Shown here one piece after another: positions 34,346 through 47,200 of a DNA stretch of 64,000 nt. The notes beneath the pieces are model-generated. The model saw only the letters and a program-made list of their open reading frames with translations. It ran no database searches and was not told where the DNA came from. Position numbers and translations under genes: made by a program. Each line of letters begins with the position of its first letter. Position 1 is the first letter of the stretch. This stretch comes from Bacteroidia bacterium (GTDB lineage: Bacteria; Bacteroidota; Ignavibacteria; SZUA-365). The stretch covers positions 3,831,131-3,895,130 of the forward strand of contig JAOSJT010000001.1 in assembly GCA_027493955.1 (NCBI GenBank). Direction: 5' to 3'.

Positions 34346-37183
34346 GTGGCGGGGGGAGCGAAACGCTCCGCGTTGAGAAGAAAAAACAAACATAACGCAC
34401 AGGAAGCCGCTCCGACGCCGAAGAGGAGTCTGGATGCAAAGCGCAAGCTCGACATCATCGGCATGATGATGATGGTACTCGCGCTGCTTCTCCTTTTAGC
34501 CTTCGTTTCGCATTCGCATGCGGATGAGACGGTTGCCGACGTCGGCATGGTGGACTTTCTGCGGTTGTTTGGCGGTGATCCTGAGATTCAGGCGCGGGCC
34601 GACACGACATCCAACTGGTTGGGACTATTCGGCGCGATCATCGCGAACTTCTTTATCAACATCACCGTCGGATATTTCTCAATCGCCTTCCCCATACTCC
34701 TCATGCTCTGGGGGTGGTCCATTTTCCGAAGGCGCGACCTGAGAACACTCGCGTATTACACGAATTACTCACTTGTGCTCGTGCTTCTGCTGTCCGCGTT
34801 TCTCGGCTTGCTGCGGCTGATCTCATGGATGCCCGATATCTCCGTATCCTGGTCGGGCAACATAGGAGATTTCGTCGCCGGTTTGATTTCGCGGCTCATC
34901 GGTACCACGGGCGGAATCATCATCATCTTCGCCACGATAGTGATTCTCGCGGTCGTAGCCGTGGACTACGATATTCAGGCATCGCTGGACAGAGTGAGGA
35001 ACGGATGGCGCTGGGTGATGGACAGAATCGGCGGAAAGGCGACAACGTTACAAGCCGCGTTCCAGACCGAGCGTGAAGCGCTTGCCTCGGAATTGCGCGA
35101 GAGCCCCGCGGCAAGCAGCGTTGACGCCCCCCCCGCAGTGGTGAAGAGCAAAAAAACCGCTTCAGCGAAGGGTGATGTGCCCGAGCCGTCACCGGTGGTA
35201 TTGCAGCCGCTTCAACGCCAGACACAGGTTTCGATCGCCCGGCCGTGGAGTGCCGACGCACCCTCGGACGTGCCATCCTATGCTGTCGACGATGCGGGGA
35301 CCCCGCGTTCCAACGGCACCATCTCGCGCGACGCCATCGACGGGTTGCGCGAAATTTTCGGTCCTGCGCCCGATGCTGCCGCGGCAGCTGGTCCCGTTGC
35401 CGCCTCAACAGGCGCGGGGTCCACAGCTTCGGCGAAAGCCGCGGGTGAAGCAACTGAGCGCGTCCGGGAGAAAAACGGTGCTACACCGCGATTGACCGAC
35501 CACGGGAGCGATACACTAAAAGCCGCGAAGCACGATCCTCCGAAGGATGATCCCGACATCGCTGCGGACATCCCTTTGTCCAGCGTGATGCTCAACGAGC
35601 ACGAGCGAAAGGCGGTTCAGCAAGCTGTTGCCCGCAAGGTGATGCAGTCCGAAGCGGACGAAGACATTGATTCCATCAATCAGAAACTTGCGAAGACTCG
35701 CCTGGAATACACGATGCCGCCGCCGGATTTGCTGGATCCCCAGCGCAGCGGAAGTACCGTATCGGATGCAGAACTTCGACTGAAAGCCGACCAGGTCAAG
35801 GAGAAACTTGCTGTATTCGGTATCGGCATCACGAGCATTTCCGTTGCCCCGGGACCAGTGGTGACGCTCTTTGAGCTCGTACCCGATTCCAGTGTCAAGA
35901 TCAGCAAAATTGTTTCGCTTGCGGATGATCTCGCTCTTGCTCTTGCCGCGCGCGGAATACGCATCATCGCGCCTATTCCCGGGAAGAGCGCGGTGGGCAT
36001 CGAAATACCGAATAATCAGCCCGAAATTGTCGGCTTTCGTTCCGTCGTGACGTCGCCGGAGTTTCAGCGTTCCCGGCACAAGCTCACCCTCGGCATGGGT
36101 AAATCCATCAACGGCACCGTCGTCTGCGACGATCTGGCGAAGATGCCACATCTGCTCATTGCCGGCGCGACCGGTTCCGGAAAAAGCGTCGGTATCAATG
36201 TGATGATCACGAGTCTGCTGTACCGGATGCGTCCGCAGGATGTGAAGTTTGTGATGATCGATCCGAAGAAAATCGAGCTCGCACAGTACCGGGGGTTGAA
36301 TCGTCACTTCCTTGCGGTGTGCGCGGATATTGATGAAGAGATCATCACCGATCCCGCCAACGCGGTGATTGTGTTGAAGAGTCTGGAGTTGGAGATGGAT
36401 ATGCGTTACACCAAGCTGGCCAAGGCGGGTGTACGACATGTGGATGATTACAACGAGAAGGTGAAGACCGGCCAGTTGCGTGACAGTGAAACGCTCAAGC
36501 ACTATCAGCTCCCCTGCATTGTCGTCATTATAGACGAACTTGCGGATTTGATGATCACCGCCGCCCGCGAGGTGGAGGAACCGATAGCGCGTCTCGCCCA
36601 GCTCGCCCGTGCAGTCGGCATACATCTTGTTGTCGCCACGCAGCGTCCGTCCGTCGACGTCATCACCGGTGTCATCAAGGCCAACTTCCCTGCGCGCGTG
36701 GCATTTCAGGTTGCGAGCCGCATTGATTCGCGCACCGTGCTGGATACGCAGGGAGCGGAGCAATTACTCGGCAACGGCGATATGTTGTTTGTTCCCGGTG
36801 GCCATCCGAAGCCGGTACGCATTCAGAACGCCTATCTCTCCACCGCCGAAGTGGAGCGGGTAGTAGAATTCATTTCAGAGCAACAGGGTTTTCAAAGGCC
36901 CTATACTCTGCCGTCGGTGCGTGCGCTGCAGAAAACGAAATCACGCGATGAGACGGAAGGATTTGACGATCTGGTCTATGAAGCCGCCCGCCTCATTGTC
37001 CGGCATCAGCAGGGCTCGGTGTCGCTGTTGCAGCGTCGGCTCAAGATCGGGTATTCGCGGGCCGCGCGCATTGTGGATCAACTCGAGACCGTGGGTATCG
37101 TCGGACCCTACGACGGGAGCAAAGCCCGTCAGGTCATGGTAGAAGACGAATCCACTCTCGAGTCCATTTTACAGGAGCTTTGA
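34346..37183 (+). CDS. ftsK: DNA translocase FtsK/SpoIIIE family
   Basis: FtsK pumps chromosomal DNA at the closing septum. The 945-residue protein starts with GTG. Four membrane segments lie within residues 37-200 (MMMMVLALLLLLAFV first), then an Ala/Pro-rich linker to about 430. The motor follows, with beta-domain start KLAVFGIGITSISVAPGPVVTLFEL, Walker A AGATGSGKSVG (about 607-617) and Walker B CIVVIIDELADLM (about 724-736). The DNA-orienting gamma winged helix is at about 873-935. The weak ribosome site makes the start uncertain. Confidence 0.95.
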   Translation: MAGGAKRSALRRKNKHNAQEAAPTPKRSLDAKRKLDIIGMMMMVLALLLLLAFVSHSHADETVADVGMVDFLRLFGGDPEIQARADTTSNWLGLFGAIIANFFINITVGYFSIAFPILLMLWGWSIFRRRDLRTLAYYTNYSLVLVLLLSAFLGLLRLISWMPDISVSWSGNIGDFVAGLISRLIGTTGGIIIIFATIVILAVVAVDYDIQASLDRVRNGWRWVMDRIGGKATTLQAAFQTEREALASELRESPAASSVDAPPAVVKSKKTASAKGDVPEPSPVVLQPLQRQTQVSIARPWSADAPSDVPSYAVDDAGTPRSNGTISRDAIDGLREIFGPAPDAAAAAGPVAASTGAGSTASAKAAGEATERVREKNGATPRLTDHGSDTLKAAKHDPPKDDPDIAADIPLSSVMLNEHERKAVQQAVARKVMQSEADEDIDSINQKLAKTRLEYTMPPPDLLDPQRSGSTVSDAELRLKADQVKEKLAVFGIGITSISVAPGPVVTLFELVPDSSVKISKIVSLADDLALALAARGIRIIAPIPGKSAVGIEIPNNQPEIVGFRSVVTSPEFQRSRHKLTLGMGKSINGTVVCDDLAKMPHLLIAGATGSGKSVGINVMITSLLYRMRPQDVKFVMIDPKKIELAQYRGLNRHFLAVCADIDEEIITDPANAVIVLKSLELEMDMRYTKLAKAGVRHVDDYNEKVKTGQLRDSETLKHYQLPCIVVIIDELADLMITAAREVEEPIARLAQLARAVGIHLVVATQRPSVDVITGVIKANFPARVAFQVASRIDSRTVLDTQGAEQLLGNGDMLFVPGGHPKPVRIQNAYLSTAEVERVVEFISEQQGFQRPYTLPSVRALQKTKSRDETEGFDDLVYEAARLIVRHQQGSVSLLQRRLKIGYSRAARIVDQLETVGIVGPYDGSKARQVMVEDESTLESILQEL

Positions 37184-37184
37184 A

Positions 37185-37826
37185 ATGTTGAGAAACAGTA
37201 CACGCCTGTTGGCGATTGCGATGCTTGTCGTTCTCCCGTTGTCCTTTGCTTTGAGCATCGATGCCCGCGAGATTATAGAGAATGTGCAAGAGCGCTACGA
37301 TGATTTGAAGGATGTCACGATTTCGTTTCAGCAGTCTGTCCGTTTCCGCGTTTCCCGCTCGGAGCAGTCGGTCAAAGGCACGCTCTATTTTAAGAAGCCG
37401 AACAAATACCGCATCGAAACGGAGGAGCGTACCGTCGTAACGGACGGCAAGACGTCGTGGTCGTACAATCAGAAGAATCGGCAGGTAGTCATCGACACGT
37501 ATAAGCCGGATGCGCACGGTCTTTCACCGGAGCGTCTGCTTCTTCAGTATCCCAAGGATTATTATTCGACACTGGTGGGTGAGGAGCAGGTAGGCAAGCT
37601 CAAGTGCCACGTGCTGAAACTCACACCGAAGGAGGACAATTCATTTGCGACGGCGCTCAAGATTTGGGTGAGCAAAGATTGGTACATCAGGAAGGTGGAG
37701 GTGACGGACATCAACGGCGCGGTGACGACGTACGTGATTGAAACGCTTTCTGCGGATCAGAAACTGCCGGACAGCAGGTTCGAGTTTCAGGTCCCGGACA
37801 AATCGGAGATAATTGATCTGCGGTAA
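37185..37826 (+). CDS. lolA: LolA-like outer-membrane lipoprotein carrier protein
   Basis: A 213-residue periplasmic protein with a signal peptide (residues 1-27, LSIDA near the end). LolA ferries lipoproteins from the inner to the outer membrane. Typical blocks are the half-barrel strands DVTISFQQSVRF, GTLYFKKPNKYRIE, RTVVTDGKTSWSYNQKNRQVVID and the late WYIRKVEVTDINGAVTTYVI. It begins one base after the ftsK stop, an ftsK-lolA order common in Bacteroidota-group genomes. No LolB is expected in this group. Confidence 0.9.
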   Translation: MLRNSTRLLAIAMLVVLPLSFALSIDAREIIENVQERYDDLKDVTISFQQSVRFRVSRSEQSVKGTLYFKKPNKYRIETEERTVVTDGKTSWSYNQKNRQVVIDTYKPDAHGLSPERLLLQYPKDYYSTLVGEEQVGKLKCHVLKLTPKEDNSFATALKIWVSKDWYIRKVEVTDINGAVTTYVIETLSADQKLPDSRFEFQVPDKSEIIDLR

Positions 37827-38249
37827 TTGAGTCCCGCGGTCATAGCGATACATCCATCGGACAACAAACACAAAAGGCGCCACCGTCAGCGGAGCGTCAC
37901 ACGGGTAAAAACGTGATGTCATTATTTTGACAACAGCTACTCTGAAGCCCGTAAGTTGTTGAAAATGAATGTCTCATTTTTTGGCAATGTTTTTGCATTG
38001 TATCCTGAGGCCATTTTCCCCCTTTTCAGGGGATGATAAGAAAGCCCGAAACATTCTTGATTGGTATCACAACGACCGCTATATTACTGAATTCCATTTT
38101 TTCGACAGATGATATTGAACGCGAATAGAATTAACAAACAATGTGGAAATTCGAAGGAGGAACGAATCACCACCAGCATTAACCACCAGGTAATGTGTGT
38201 TCAACCCGTTTACCCGACCCATTTTTCAACTAACCAGGAGATTTTCCGA
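37827..38249. other. Intergenic region before the giant secreted protein gene
   Basis: These 423 bases hold the promoter listed at 38057-38085. They also hold a CCCC/GGGG hairpin without a T tract near 38017-38034, an AAGGAGG about 100 bases before the start that serves no visible gene, and the real ribosome site AGGAG shortly before 38250. Confidence 0.5.
38057..38085 (+). promoter_or_regulatory. Promoter of the giant secreted protein gene
   Basis: TTGATT and TATATT are separated by exactly 17 bases. Transcription would begin near 38092, giving a leader of about 158 bases. This is the best housekeeping-type promoter match in the window and fits the strong codon bias of the gene behind it. 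Confidence 0.5.
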
Positions 38250-41200
38250 ATGAAGAAAACCCTAACTCTTCTGTCCGTGCTGGCTCTCGTGCTGCTCTTC
38301 GGAATGAGCGCGAATGCCCAGATCCGTACAGTGAAGGGCGACTTCTTCAACATCACCCGCACGATCGAACAGACGGCGGACTCCGTGACCTTCATCGCGG
38401 ATACGTTGACTCTGTACGATAGTGGCGGCGGTGTGGGCAATTTCAACCACAACGACTCCGTTGCGGTGTTCTTTGTCCAGAACCGCTTCAAGGTGGTCAA
38501 TAACATGATCTCTCAGACCATGTTTGACTACGTGCGTGTGCGTGTTGCGACCACGAGCCAGAACCCGGCTCCGACGCCCGCGATGGCGCTTGCCCGTCAG
38601 CAGTATGACGGCGTCATCACGAACACTTCGTTGCCCCCGCAGAACGATCCCGCGGCCGGTGGCCGTGATGTCGGTCTGCGTCCCGTGTATCGCACCGTTG
38701 GAGATATCGCTTCGTCGAGTCCCTTCAACAGCGATCCGAGTGCCATCCGTCAGATGCTGACGTTCCGCATCACGAACCCGACAGCGGGTCCCGACGGCAT
38801 TCAGATTCGTAACATTTTCTTTAAACCGAACATCAACAACCTGCTTGGTCTGGCTGTCCCGCCCGACACGACGAAGGATACCCTTCGCGCATACCTGCTT
38901 GATGGCGTCAATCCTGGCTCCTTCGGCACGGTTATCCCGAGCGGACAGTTCTCTGGTGGTACAGATCTCGCAATCGTAAAGCTGCTGCCCGGTACAACCC
39001 GCATTCTCGTGTGGGTGAAGGACTCCGCGCAGGCAGTCGACGCTGGTGAATATATTGGTTCCTTCGGTGATTACTCTCGCGGTCGTTACTTCCTCGGTGA
39101 CGACGGCTTGCCGTTCGACATGACGAACCCCGCTCACACGAGCTTCCGCCCGGGTGCGCTTCGTTCGTTCATCGGATCACCGGATCCTCCCATTGTGAAT
39201 CCCGACTACGGCATGATGATCGACGGTATGCCGCCCGAGCGGAATCCGCTTCGTCTGTCGAACCTGTATCAGGCTCTCGCACCCGCCGCCTACACAGAAG
39301 CCGGCTGGTACGCTGCCCTGAACCCGAATCCCGTCAACGGTCTCATTCCGCCGTATCGCGCGGGAGAGTCCAACGTTGCAGCCAATCCGTATCAGCCGGG
39401 TCTCGTATCCTCGGCGGTTGACACTTTGCGTTTCATTGACGCTTACGGCAACCGTACCTGGGATCGTATGACACAGCCGGTTCTGAAGGCGCTGGCCTAC
39501 ACGATCAACAACACCGCACCGGAAGATCGCACTGCGTATCTGCGTGGCGTGTCCGCCGCTGACGACACACTTCGTCAGTTCGGCCAGATCGTGTATCGCC
39601 GTCTTGCCTACACACACGCCGATGTGGGTTCGAACCCCGGCGGTGTTGAGGACTCCGTCCGCATTTATGCGGAAGCAGCTATCAACTTCTCCGATCCCGC
39701 CGGCATCCCCAGGACGCTTCAGGCGATCGGCGACACGTCCGGTGGTTTCCCGCGCAGCGGTCTCGCCGGTCTTGCTCCTGGCGCGTATCGCGCTCAGGAA
39801 TCCGGTCTTGACGGTCAGGGCCGCGTCAACGGACCCACGTGGTTCTTTGATGCCCATGACGGCAATCCCGCTGGCGAGCGCTTCCCGGTTGACCCGCTTG
39901 GCGCCAACTCACTTCCCAATACCGGTTCCAAAATTGTCGTGCGCCCGAACATTCCGCGCGCTATCGACATCATGCCTACCGACCAGTGGAAGGGCACCGC
40001 GGACAACAACTATCTGCGCCTCGACATTCTCATGACTGACGGTTTCGGCAACACTGTCGATGACAACGAAAAGTTCAAGTTCGAGCTTTCGCCGTTCGGT
40101 CAGCTTGCAAACGGATACCTGTATCGTTTGAATGGCGTCTTCGATTCGCTCGTGAATCCGATCTCCCCGATCGTGGTTACCGGCGGCAACATCGACTCCG
40201 GTCGCGTGTTTGTCGGTACGTCCAACATCGGACGCAACAACCGCGTTTTCCGCGCGGCTTCCGGTAGCAACAACATCGGTCCGTATCGCATTCGCGTGCG
40301 TTCGACATGGGCGTTCAACGATCGCGGCAGCGACCTGACAGATCCCAACAAACTGGATCTGACTCCGGGTGCTGGCTTCGGGCATGTGAACTTCATTCCC
40401 GATGGTTCGCCGAACAACAACTTCGGCATCTGGTTCGGTCCGGGCACAGGCTACAACGCCCATCTCGGAAAGAACATGGGTCAGACCACGGCTATGGACT
40501 CCACGGACGTTCTGTGGGATGGTACCAATTGGACCTATTTCGCAGGCGGCACGCCGCGCGTTGAGCTGGTTATCGGTCGTGACGAATCCTTCGTGGTCGG
40601 TCGCGTCGGTAACTATCGCAACCCCATCTTCGACAAACTGTATATCCGTATCACCGATATCTTCGGCAATCCGAAGGATATCGCTCCGTTCTTCTATCCG
40701 AACACGAACCGCGTGTTTGTCGAGCTTCCGGACAACAAGATCTACTATCCGCCCGTCACCGGCGCGAAGCGTTTCTACGCCTCCGTGTCCGCGAACGTGG
40801 CGCTCAGTGGTGCCGGCGGCGTTGACAATCCCGAGAACGTCCTCGATCCGGGTACGGGTCAGGTGCTCGACGCACAGCTCGTGAACGTAGCCGCAGGTAA
40901 CACGCTGCCCGGTATCCCCGGCGACGTTCCTGCATTCATCGGTTACAACGCAGTGCGCTTCTTCCTTCGCGCGCCGCAGAACGTCACCAAGCTGAGCCTT
41001 GCCGGTACGGACGTTGTCCGTCTGATCGCTCATCTCCGCCTCGAAACCATTCCTGGCGTCGGTGACTTCTCCATTCAGTCCGCCGTTGGTGAAGTCAGTG
41101 TTATTCCTGATGTCGTGAGCACGGTTGAGATCTTCAAGTCGACCGGCAAGCCGCAGGGTACCACTGTTCCTCTCGAAGGTTGGGGCCCGGGTACGGTCAA

Positions 41201-44200
41201 TGACCTGCTCGCACAGGGTTACCCGACTGGTACTCCGCGCAATGCGACAGAGTCCAACGAGTTCTACCGCGGTTACTTCTTCCGTTCGACCGGTGCAGAA
41301 GTGCCGCCGTCGACCTCCCCCGACTTCCCGACCGTGATGGAGCCGATGGGCTACAGCGATCAGGGTATCGGCAGCTTCCAGGCCAGCGAGCTTGACCTCG
41401 ATCACGACGCCACCGCACCCATCCCGATGGATACGGTTGTTGTGTCCGAGCACAGCAAGCAGGTCCGTATTGTTGCCCGTCTGCTCGACCGCTTCCAGAA
41501 TCCGGTTGGTGGACGTCTCGTCAAGTTCTTTGTCGAGAGCGAGACCGTTCCTGTCACTCCTCCGAAAACGCAGTTGCAGACCAACGCGCAGCGTGGTGGC
41601 TTCGGTGAATTCGGCCAGGTCTTCATTTCCGATGACACTCTGAAGCGTTCCACCATTGGTGATACCGCTCAGGCTGGTTGGGTGACAACCTACTTCGTTT
41701 CCGGCCGCGTTGGCTGGCAGATGGTCCGTGTCGCGATGACTCCCGATACGTTGGCATACGACATTGTTCCGAACCTCGGCCGCAACCTTGGTGAAGGTAC
41801 GGCAGTGGGTCCGAGCAAGCGTGGTTTCGCTCCGCGCGTGATCATCCCGATCTACCAGAAGTCCGACACGACAGTGCGCGTGGAAATCTTCCCGTACACC
41901 GCCGCCGCGACTTCGCCGATTCCTCTTCCGGTTGACCTCGTGAAGCTCCAGGTCCTCGAGCACCATTCGGTGTATCAGGACGGTGGTTCTTCGATTGCAC
42001 AGATCAACAACTACGCTCCGAAGTTCTTCGCGTACTCCGCGAATCCTCTTGCGCAGGAAGATCGTGCAACCCACTTCAACCGCGTCGCAAACACGAATAT
42101 TCGTCCGTACATCCCGGATACGCTGAACATTGCGAACAGTGATCCTATGGATGTGAATTCGGTCACCGCCGGTCGTACCGTGACGCTTCTCGCTCGCGAA
42201 TACGACAGGTTCGGTAACCTCGTTGACAACTTCTCCGAGTCCGAAGATACTGCACGCGTGCGCTTCCGCATGTGGGGCAACAACTGGACCGCTCCTCCTG
42301 CACCGTACGATCAGTGGGCCCCGAATCAGTTTACGATTCCCGGTACCGTTGCTCCGGTCGGTAACTGGACGCGCGATGAGTATGGACCAATGCGTAAGGC
42401 GCGTTACCGCCACACCAAGGTTGGTAACCTCGTGTACGGCGTCCATATCAACCAGACCGCATTCTTCACAGCTCTCGAGTACCCGACGCCGAAGCTTGCT
42501 GACGCCACGGTATTCTTCGAAGCTACCGCAACCGCAGTGCTTCTTGGTCAGGGTCCGGTGAACATTCATCGTGACACTGTCAAGGTCGTGTCTGTTGTCA
42601 AGAATCCGACCCGTTTCGACATCCTCCGCACCGGTCAGGACTTCAGGGCTCTCGGCCCGGGTCTCGGTACGGTTGGTGTGTTCGAACTCACCGGCGCTCC
42701 TGAGAATCGTCAGATCCTCATTCCGCCGCAAACCAACATCAGCATTCCGCCGGGTGCCGACGCAACCGTGCATGGCCTGACCGACCAGGGCGTTGACAAC
42801 ATCCTGATTTCGCAGGTTTACAAGCGCAACGTCAGCCCGAAACCCGTCGGTCAGTACGAAGTCGTGAACGAAGACAACGTGCCTCTCGACAAGGACGGCG
42901 ATGCGCTGTTCCTCGCCGATGGTTCGGTGAATCCTGACTTCGAGCTCGATCCGTTCTCGAATCGTCCGGTCTACCTCAAGCTGGATGCCTACAACAACCT
43001 GAATCCGCAGACCTCGCCGAATGATCGTTACAACGATCTGAACAACGATGGCGGCGGCAAGTGGGTTGTGCCCTCCGGCGCACGCCGCGACGGAACGATC
43101 TTCGACATCACCATCGCTGGTGGTGGCGACGGTATCGGTACCAGCGGTGTTGGTCAGAACTGGGATCAGTCTCTTGAACCTCGCGACGACCGTCGTCCCG
43201 TGCTGATGCGTGTCACCCCGATCTGGGAGAACGATCCCCCGACCGGTGGTAACGCTTATGTCGTGACCAACCAGCCCGGACAGACCCGTCAGTACGGTCG
43301 TCTGTTCGCTGACTCTGTCTATACCTATCAGGGTACGATCTCCCCGCTGAAGTCGGCCGCCACCCGCGCCGAGTTCATGGGTACCCGTACCGATCGCGGC
43401 AACCCCGGCTTCTACAAGCTGACAGGTGAAGGCGATCGTATCACCCGCATTGGCGTCGGTAACTGGATTCCTTCGGACTTCCTCCGTGGTGGTCTCCCGC
43501 ACCGTCCGCTGCCGCCTCTCAACACTTTCCGCACTCGTTTTGCGGTTGGTTTGAACGGTGGTTCCGATGCAACCGGCAACGTGTTTGGCGACTACAACCG
43601 CCGCGTCGCGTTGCTCGGTCAGGCCTTCGGTCGTGAACTGGCTCCGGGTGGCATTGCCAACCTGACCTTCGCACCGGGTGCCTTCCTGCGTATCGTCGAC
43701 TCGACTGCCGAGCAGGTGATCGACATGCGCGTCATCGATCCGACCCTCACCGATATGGCCGGTAACACCGTGGATGACACCTTGTCGTACGACCAGGCGA
43801 AGTTCACCGTCGTTCGTCGCGTCAATCGTCTGAGTGACGGCAACCCGCTGTTCCACCTCGACGACACGTACTATGATGCCAATGTTACGGACATTCAGGG
43901 TCCGAACATGAGCGTCGGTCGTGTTGGCGAACTGCCGATCCAGCGCACCAACCGTGCGACCCACGGTCTCATGGCCGCTGCGACCCGTCAGTTCTGGGGT
44001 CCGTCTGGTTACAGCCGTCTGCGTCACACCTTCGTGGTTGTGCCGTATCGTATTGCCTTTACTTCTATCTTCCCGAGCAGCTTCGACATCACTGCCAACA
44101 CGTTTGACAAGTCGACTCTGCCCGTCGGTATCCTCCCGGTCCAGGCCGACATCGACACGCTGCCTCGCCTCAGCCCGATGTTCTACCTCGATCCGTACGG

Positions 44201-47200
44201 TACCCCGATTTCGAGCTTCGAGATCTTCAGCCGTCTGTATGGTCAGATCAATCATGGTGCGACCACAGATCAGATCCCGAACAACGCTGGTACGCCGTAC
44301 GCGCGTCCCGACACCATCTTCCGCGATCAGTGGTACACCTATGCCGTCACTCCGTATGACCGCTATGGCAACCTCAACACCCGCGACACGATGTATGTCA
44401 ACCTCGGCACGCGTCACACCACATGGGAGTTCACGAATGTGAGCGCCATGGGTGCCTCCGGCAACCTCGAAATCACCGCCGGTGGCCGGTTCTTCCAGGC
44501 CCGTCCGGTTGGATTCCCGCAGAATACCCAGATCCGTCAGGATTCAATTATTCTGTACAACCTCTCGCTCGTCGGCGCGGGCAACCGCAACGACTTCGTC
44601 GGTATCAAGCCGGATGACAAGCGTCTCGGCGACGCCGTTGGCGAACGCGCTGGTAATGCACTCCGTCACGGATTGCTCCCGGCCAATGCCATCGCAGTGC
44701 GTCCGGTCCATGTGAAGATGCCGTTCGCTCCCGGTCCGTTTGTGCTGAGCACAGCGGCTGGTCCGAACACGTCGCTGTTCCGTATGGATCACACGGGCAA
44801 TTGCTTCGATACCCTCGGAAATCCGATCAACGGTCTGACCAAAGACACACTGCGTCTGCAGTGGCAGGCAGCCCGCTGGTCCGATCCTTCCATGAACAAC
44901 CCGAATGACACCATTCGCTACGAGTGGTATGCAATCATCGACAGTGTCGGTGTGCCGCCTTCCTCGAACCGCCGCGTCGTCAGCGTACTCGCCGACAACG
45001 ATGGAAAGAGCCCGTCTCTGACGCTCTCCGGTGACAAGGTTCGCGATCTCATCTTCCGTCCGAACATGCTCCCGCAGCCCAACCAGGACAGCATCGTTAC
45101 CCGCGTGTACTGGTTCGTGCGTGCGTTCAGCAAGATCGCCGGTCTTGAGACCTACTCCGATACCGCCGGTATCACCGTTCGCAACAACCCGCTGCCGACT
45201 GAGCCGCTGGTAATCTCGATCAACCGTATTCCGTACTCCGCTCCGAATGCTATCCAGCCCACGAACGGCGCCACGGAATTCGTTGACGGTACCCAGCCTC
45301 TGCCGGTACTGTGGTCGGATGCTCTGGATCGCAACCTCGATAAGGGTGTGCTCCTCGGTGGTCCGTTCATGATCTACAACCCGACGACCCGTACGTGGGA
45401 AGCTGATCCTTCGCGCACGATCGATACTCTGAGCTATCAGTGGTATGGTGAAGTTGTTGCTACGTTCCCGGCTGGCAAGGGCGCCCCTGTTGGTACCATT
45501 GCTGTCATCAACGCCGGAACATCGAAGGGTATCCAGATCCCGACCGCGGCTCTCGACGCACTGTTCGGTGGCTTCTCCTCTGATCCCACCAGCCCCAGCG
45601 CCGATTCCGTGAAGATCATCTGGCGTGTCTACACCAAGGACTTCAACGTCAACGACAACCGTCCGATGGAAACGGTGGAATTCCCCTTCAAGGAAGGTAT
45701 CTTCACCAATCCTGACGATGCACTCAATGGCGACACGAGCCGCTGGTCCCCGACCGCCTGTCAGCCGCACTGGATTCGTTCCAACGACTTCCGTCTTGCG
45801 CTTACCAAGCTCAAAGGCGGCGGCGTCGAAATCGAGCCCATGGCTGGCGATCCCGACATCAACGCTCTCGTAGGCGAGGAGATTTGCTTCACGCTGACTG
45901 CCCGCGACGAGAATGGTAATATCATCCGTGACTGGGATAGCCCCGACAAGAACAGCCCGGCTACCGAGCTCGTTCTTCAGGGTTCCTTCGCCAACACTGA
46001 CACCAGTTCAGTGAGCTGGAATTCGGATCCCGACGGTTTCACTTGGGCAGTCATCACCAAGGATGGTGTTGAGCTTACCAAGATCAACGATTCCACCTGG
46101 TCGATCCCGGCCAGTGCATTCAAGGATGGCGTTGTGGTTGTTTGCATCCGCCATACCAAGAACGACAGAGGCGTGTACATCGAAGTCAAACCGACGGTTG
46201 CTAACCTCAACCAGGAGTCTGCCAAGATGAACTTCACCGCCGATGAGGTGACCAACTACCTCGTCGACATTACCTCTGCCACCGGCACCCCGGATCAGGT
46301 CTATCTGCTCCGTCGTTATGAGATGATTGTCGCCCCGCGCGATCGCTATCTCAACATCGTGAGTGGACGCAACGTCCGCACCCGCTTTACCGCCCGCTTC
46401 CCGGGTGAGTTCGATTCCAACGGACCCGGACTCTCCGACATCTTCGCAGGCGACGTGTTCATCAACGGTTTGACCAATTACTTCTTGGCATCCCGTATCC
46501 GTCGCGTCGACTCGCAGGGTGAAGAGCGCCAGTGGGTACGTGCGTACCAGTCCAACGATCCCACGATCACTGGACAGACCAACCCGTACGAAATCCTCGA
46601 TCACGCTCCCAACGCGTTCGCACTGCAGACTCCGGTCGACAACTTCGAACTGAAGTTGCAGAAGGCCGCCAATGTTGAGACGTTCACCTGGGTCAAGGCC
46701 CAGCCGCAGGATCCGTACAACAACATCCAGGTCTCCCGTTTCAATCCGGCAACGTACACTGACGTTGTTCGCTACGACATCACCTTCGTGGATGCAGCAA
46801 GCCTGACCCGCGAAGTGAATTTCGCCAGCGACAACAATGGTGACGAAGCAGTGTTCACGAGCAATCATGGACAGCTCGCCGGTATCATTGACCAGATCTC
46901 TGGCCAGCCGACCACCAAGGAACAGGAAGTTGTGTGGTACGTTACGGCTCGCGATTTCGACAATAGCTTCGGTCTCATGCTTGGACCGCTCTACGCTACG
47001 CTGTCGTCGCCGCCGAACAACGATCCGCAGAATCGTCCTGGATACCGCCTGAAACTGGTGAAGGATGGAATCCTCGCCGTTGACGGTCCGGTTCCTTCGG
47101 AATACGCACTCAGCCAGAACTACCCGAATCCGTTCAACCCGACGACCACCCTCAGCTACTCGCTGCCGAAGTCGACGCAGGTTTCCATCGTGGTCTATGA

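Noticed and set aside
39909-44417. 1502-codon open frame on the minus strand
   Set aside because: It lies opposite the giant secreted protein gene; strict codon use there removes stops from this frame. The translation is low-complexity Arg/Val/Asp-rich and has no ribosome site or domain.
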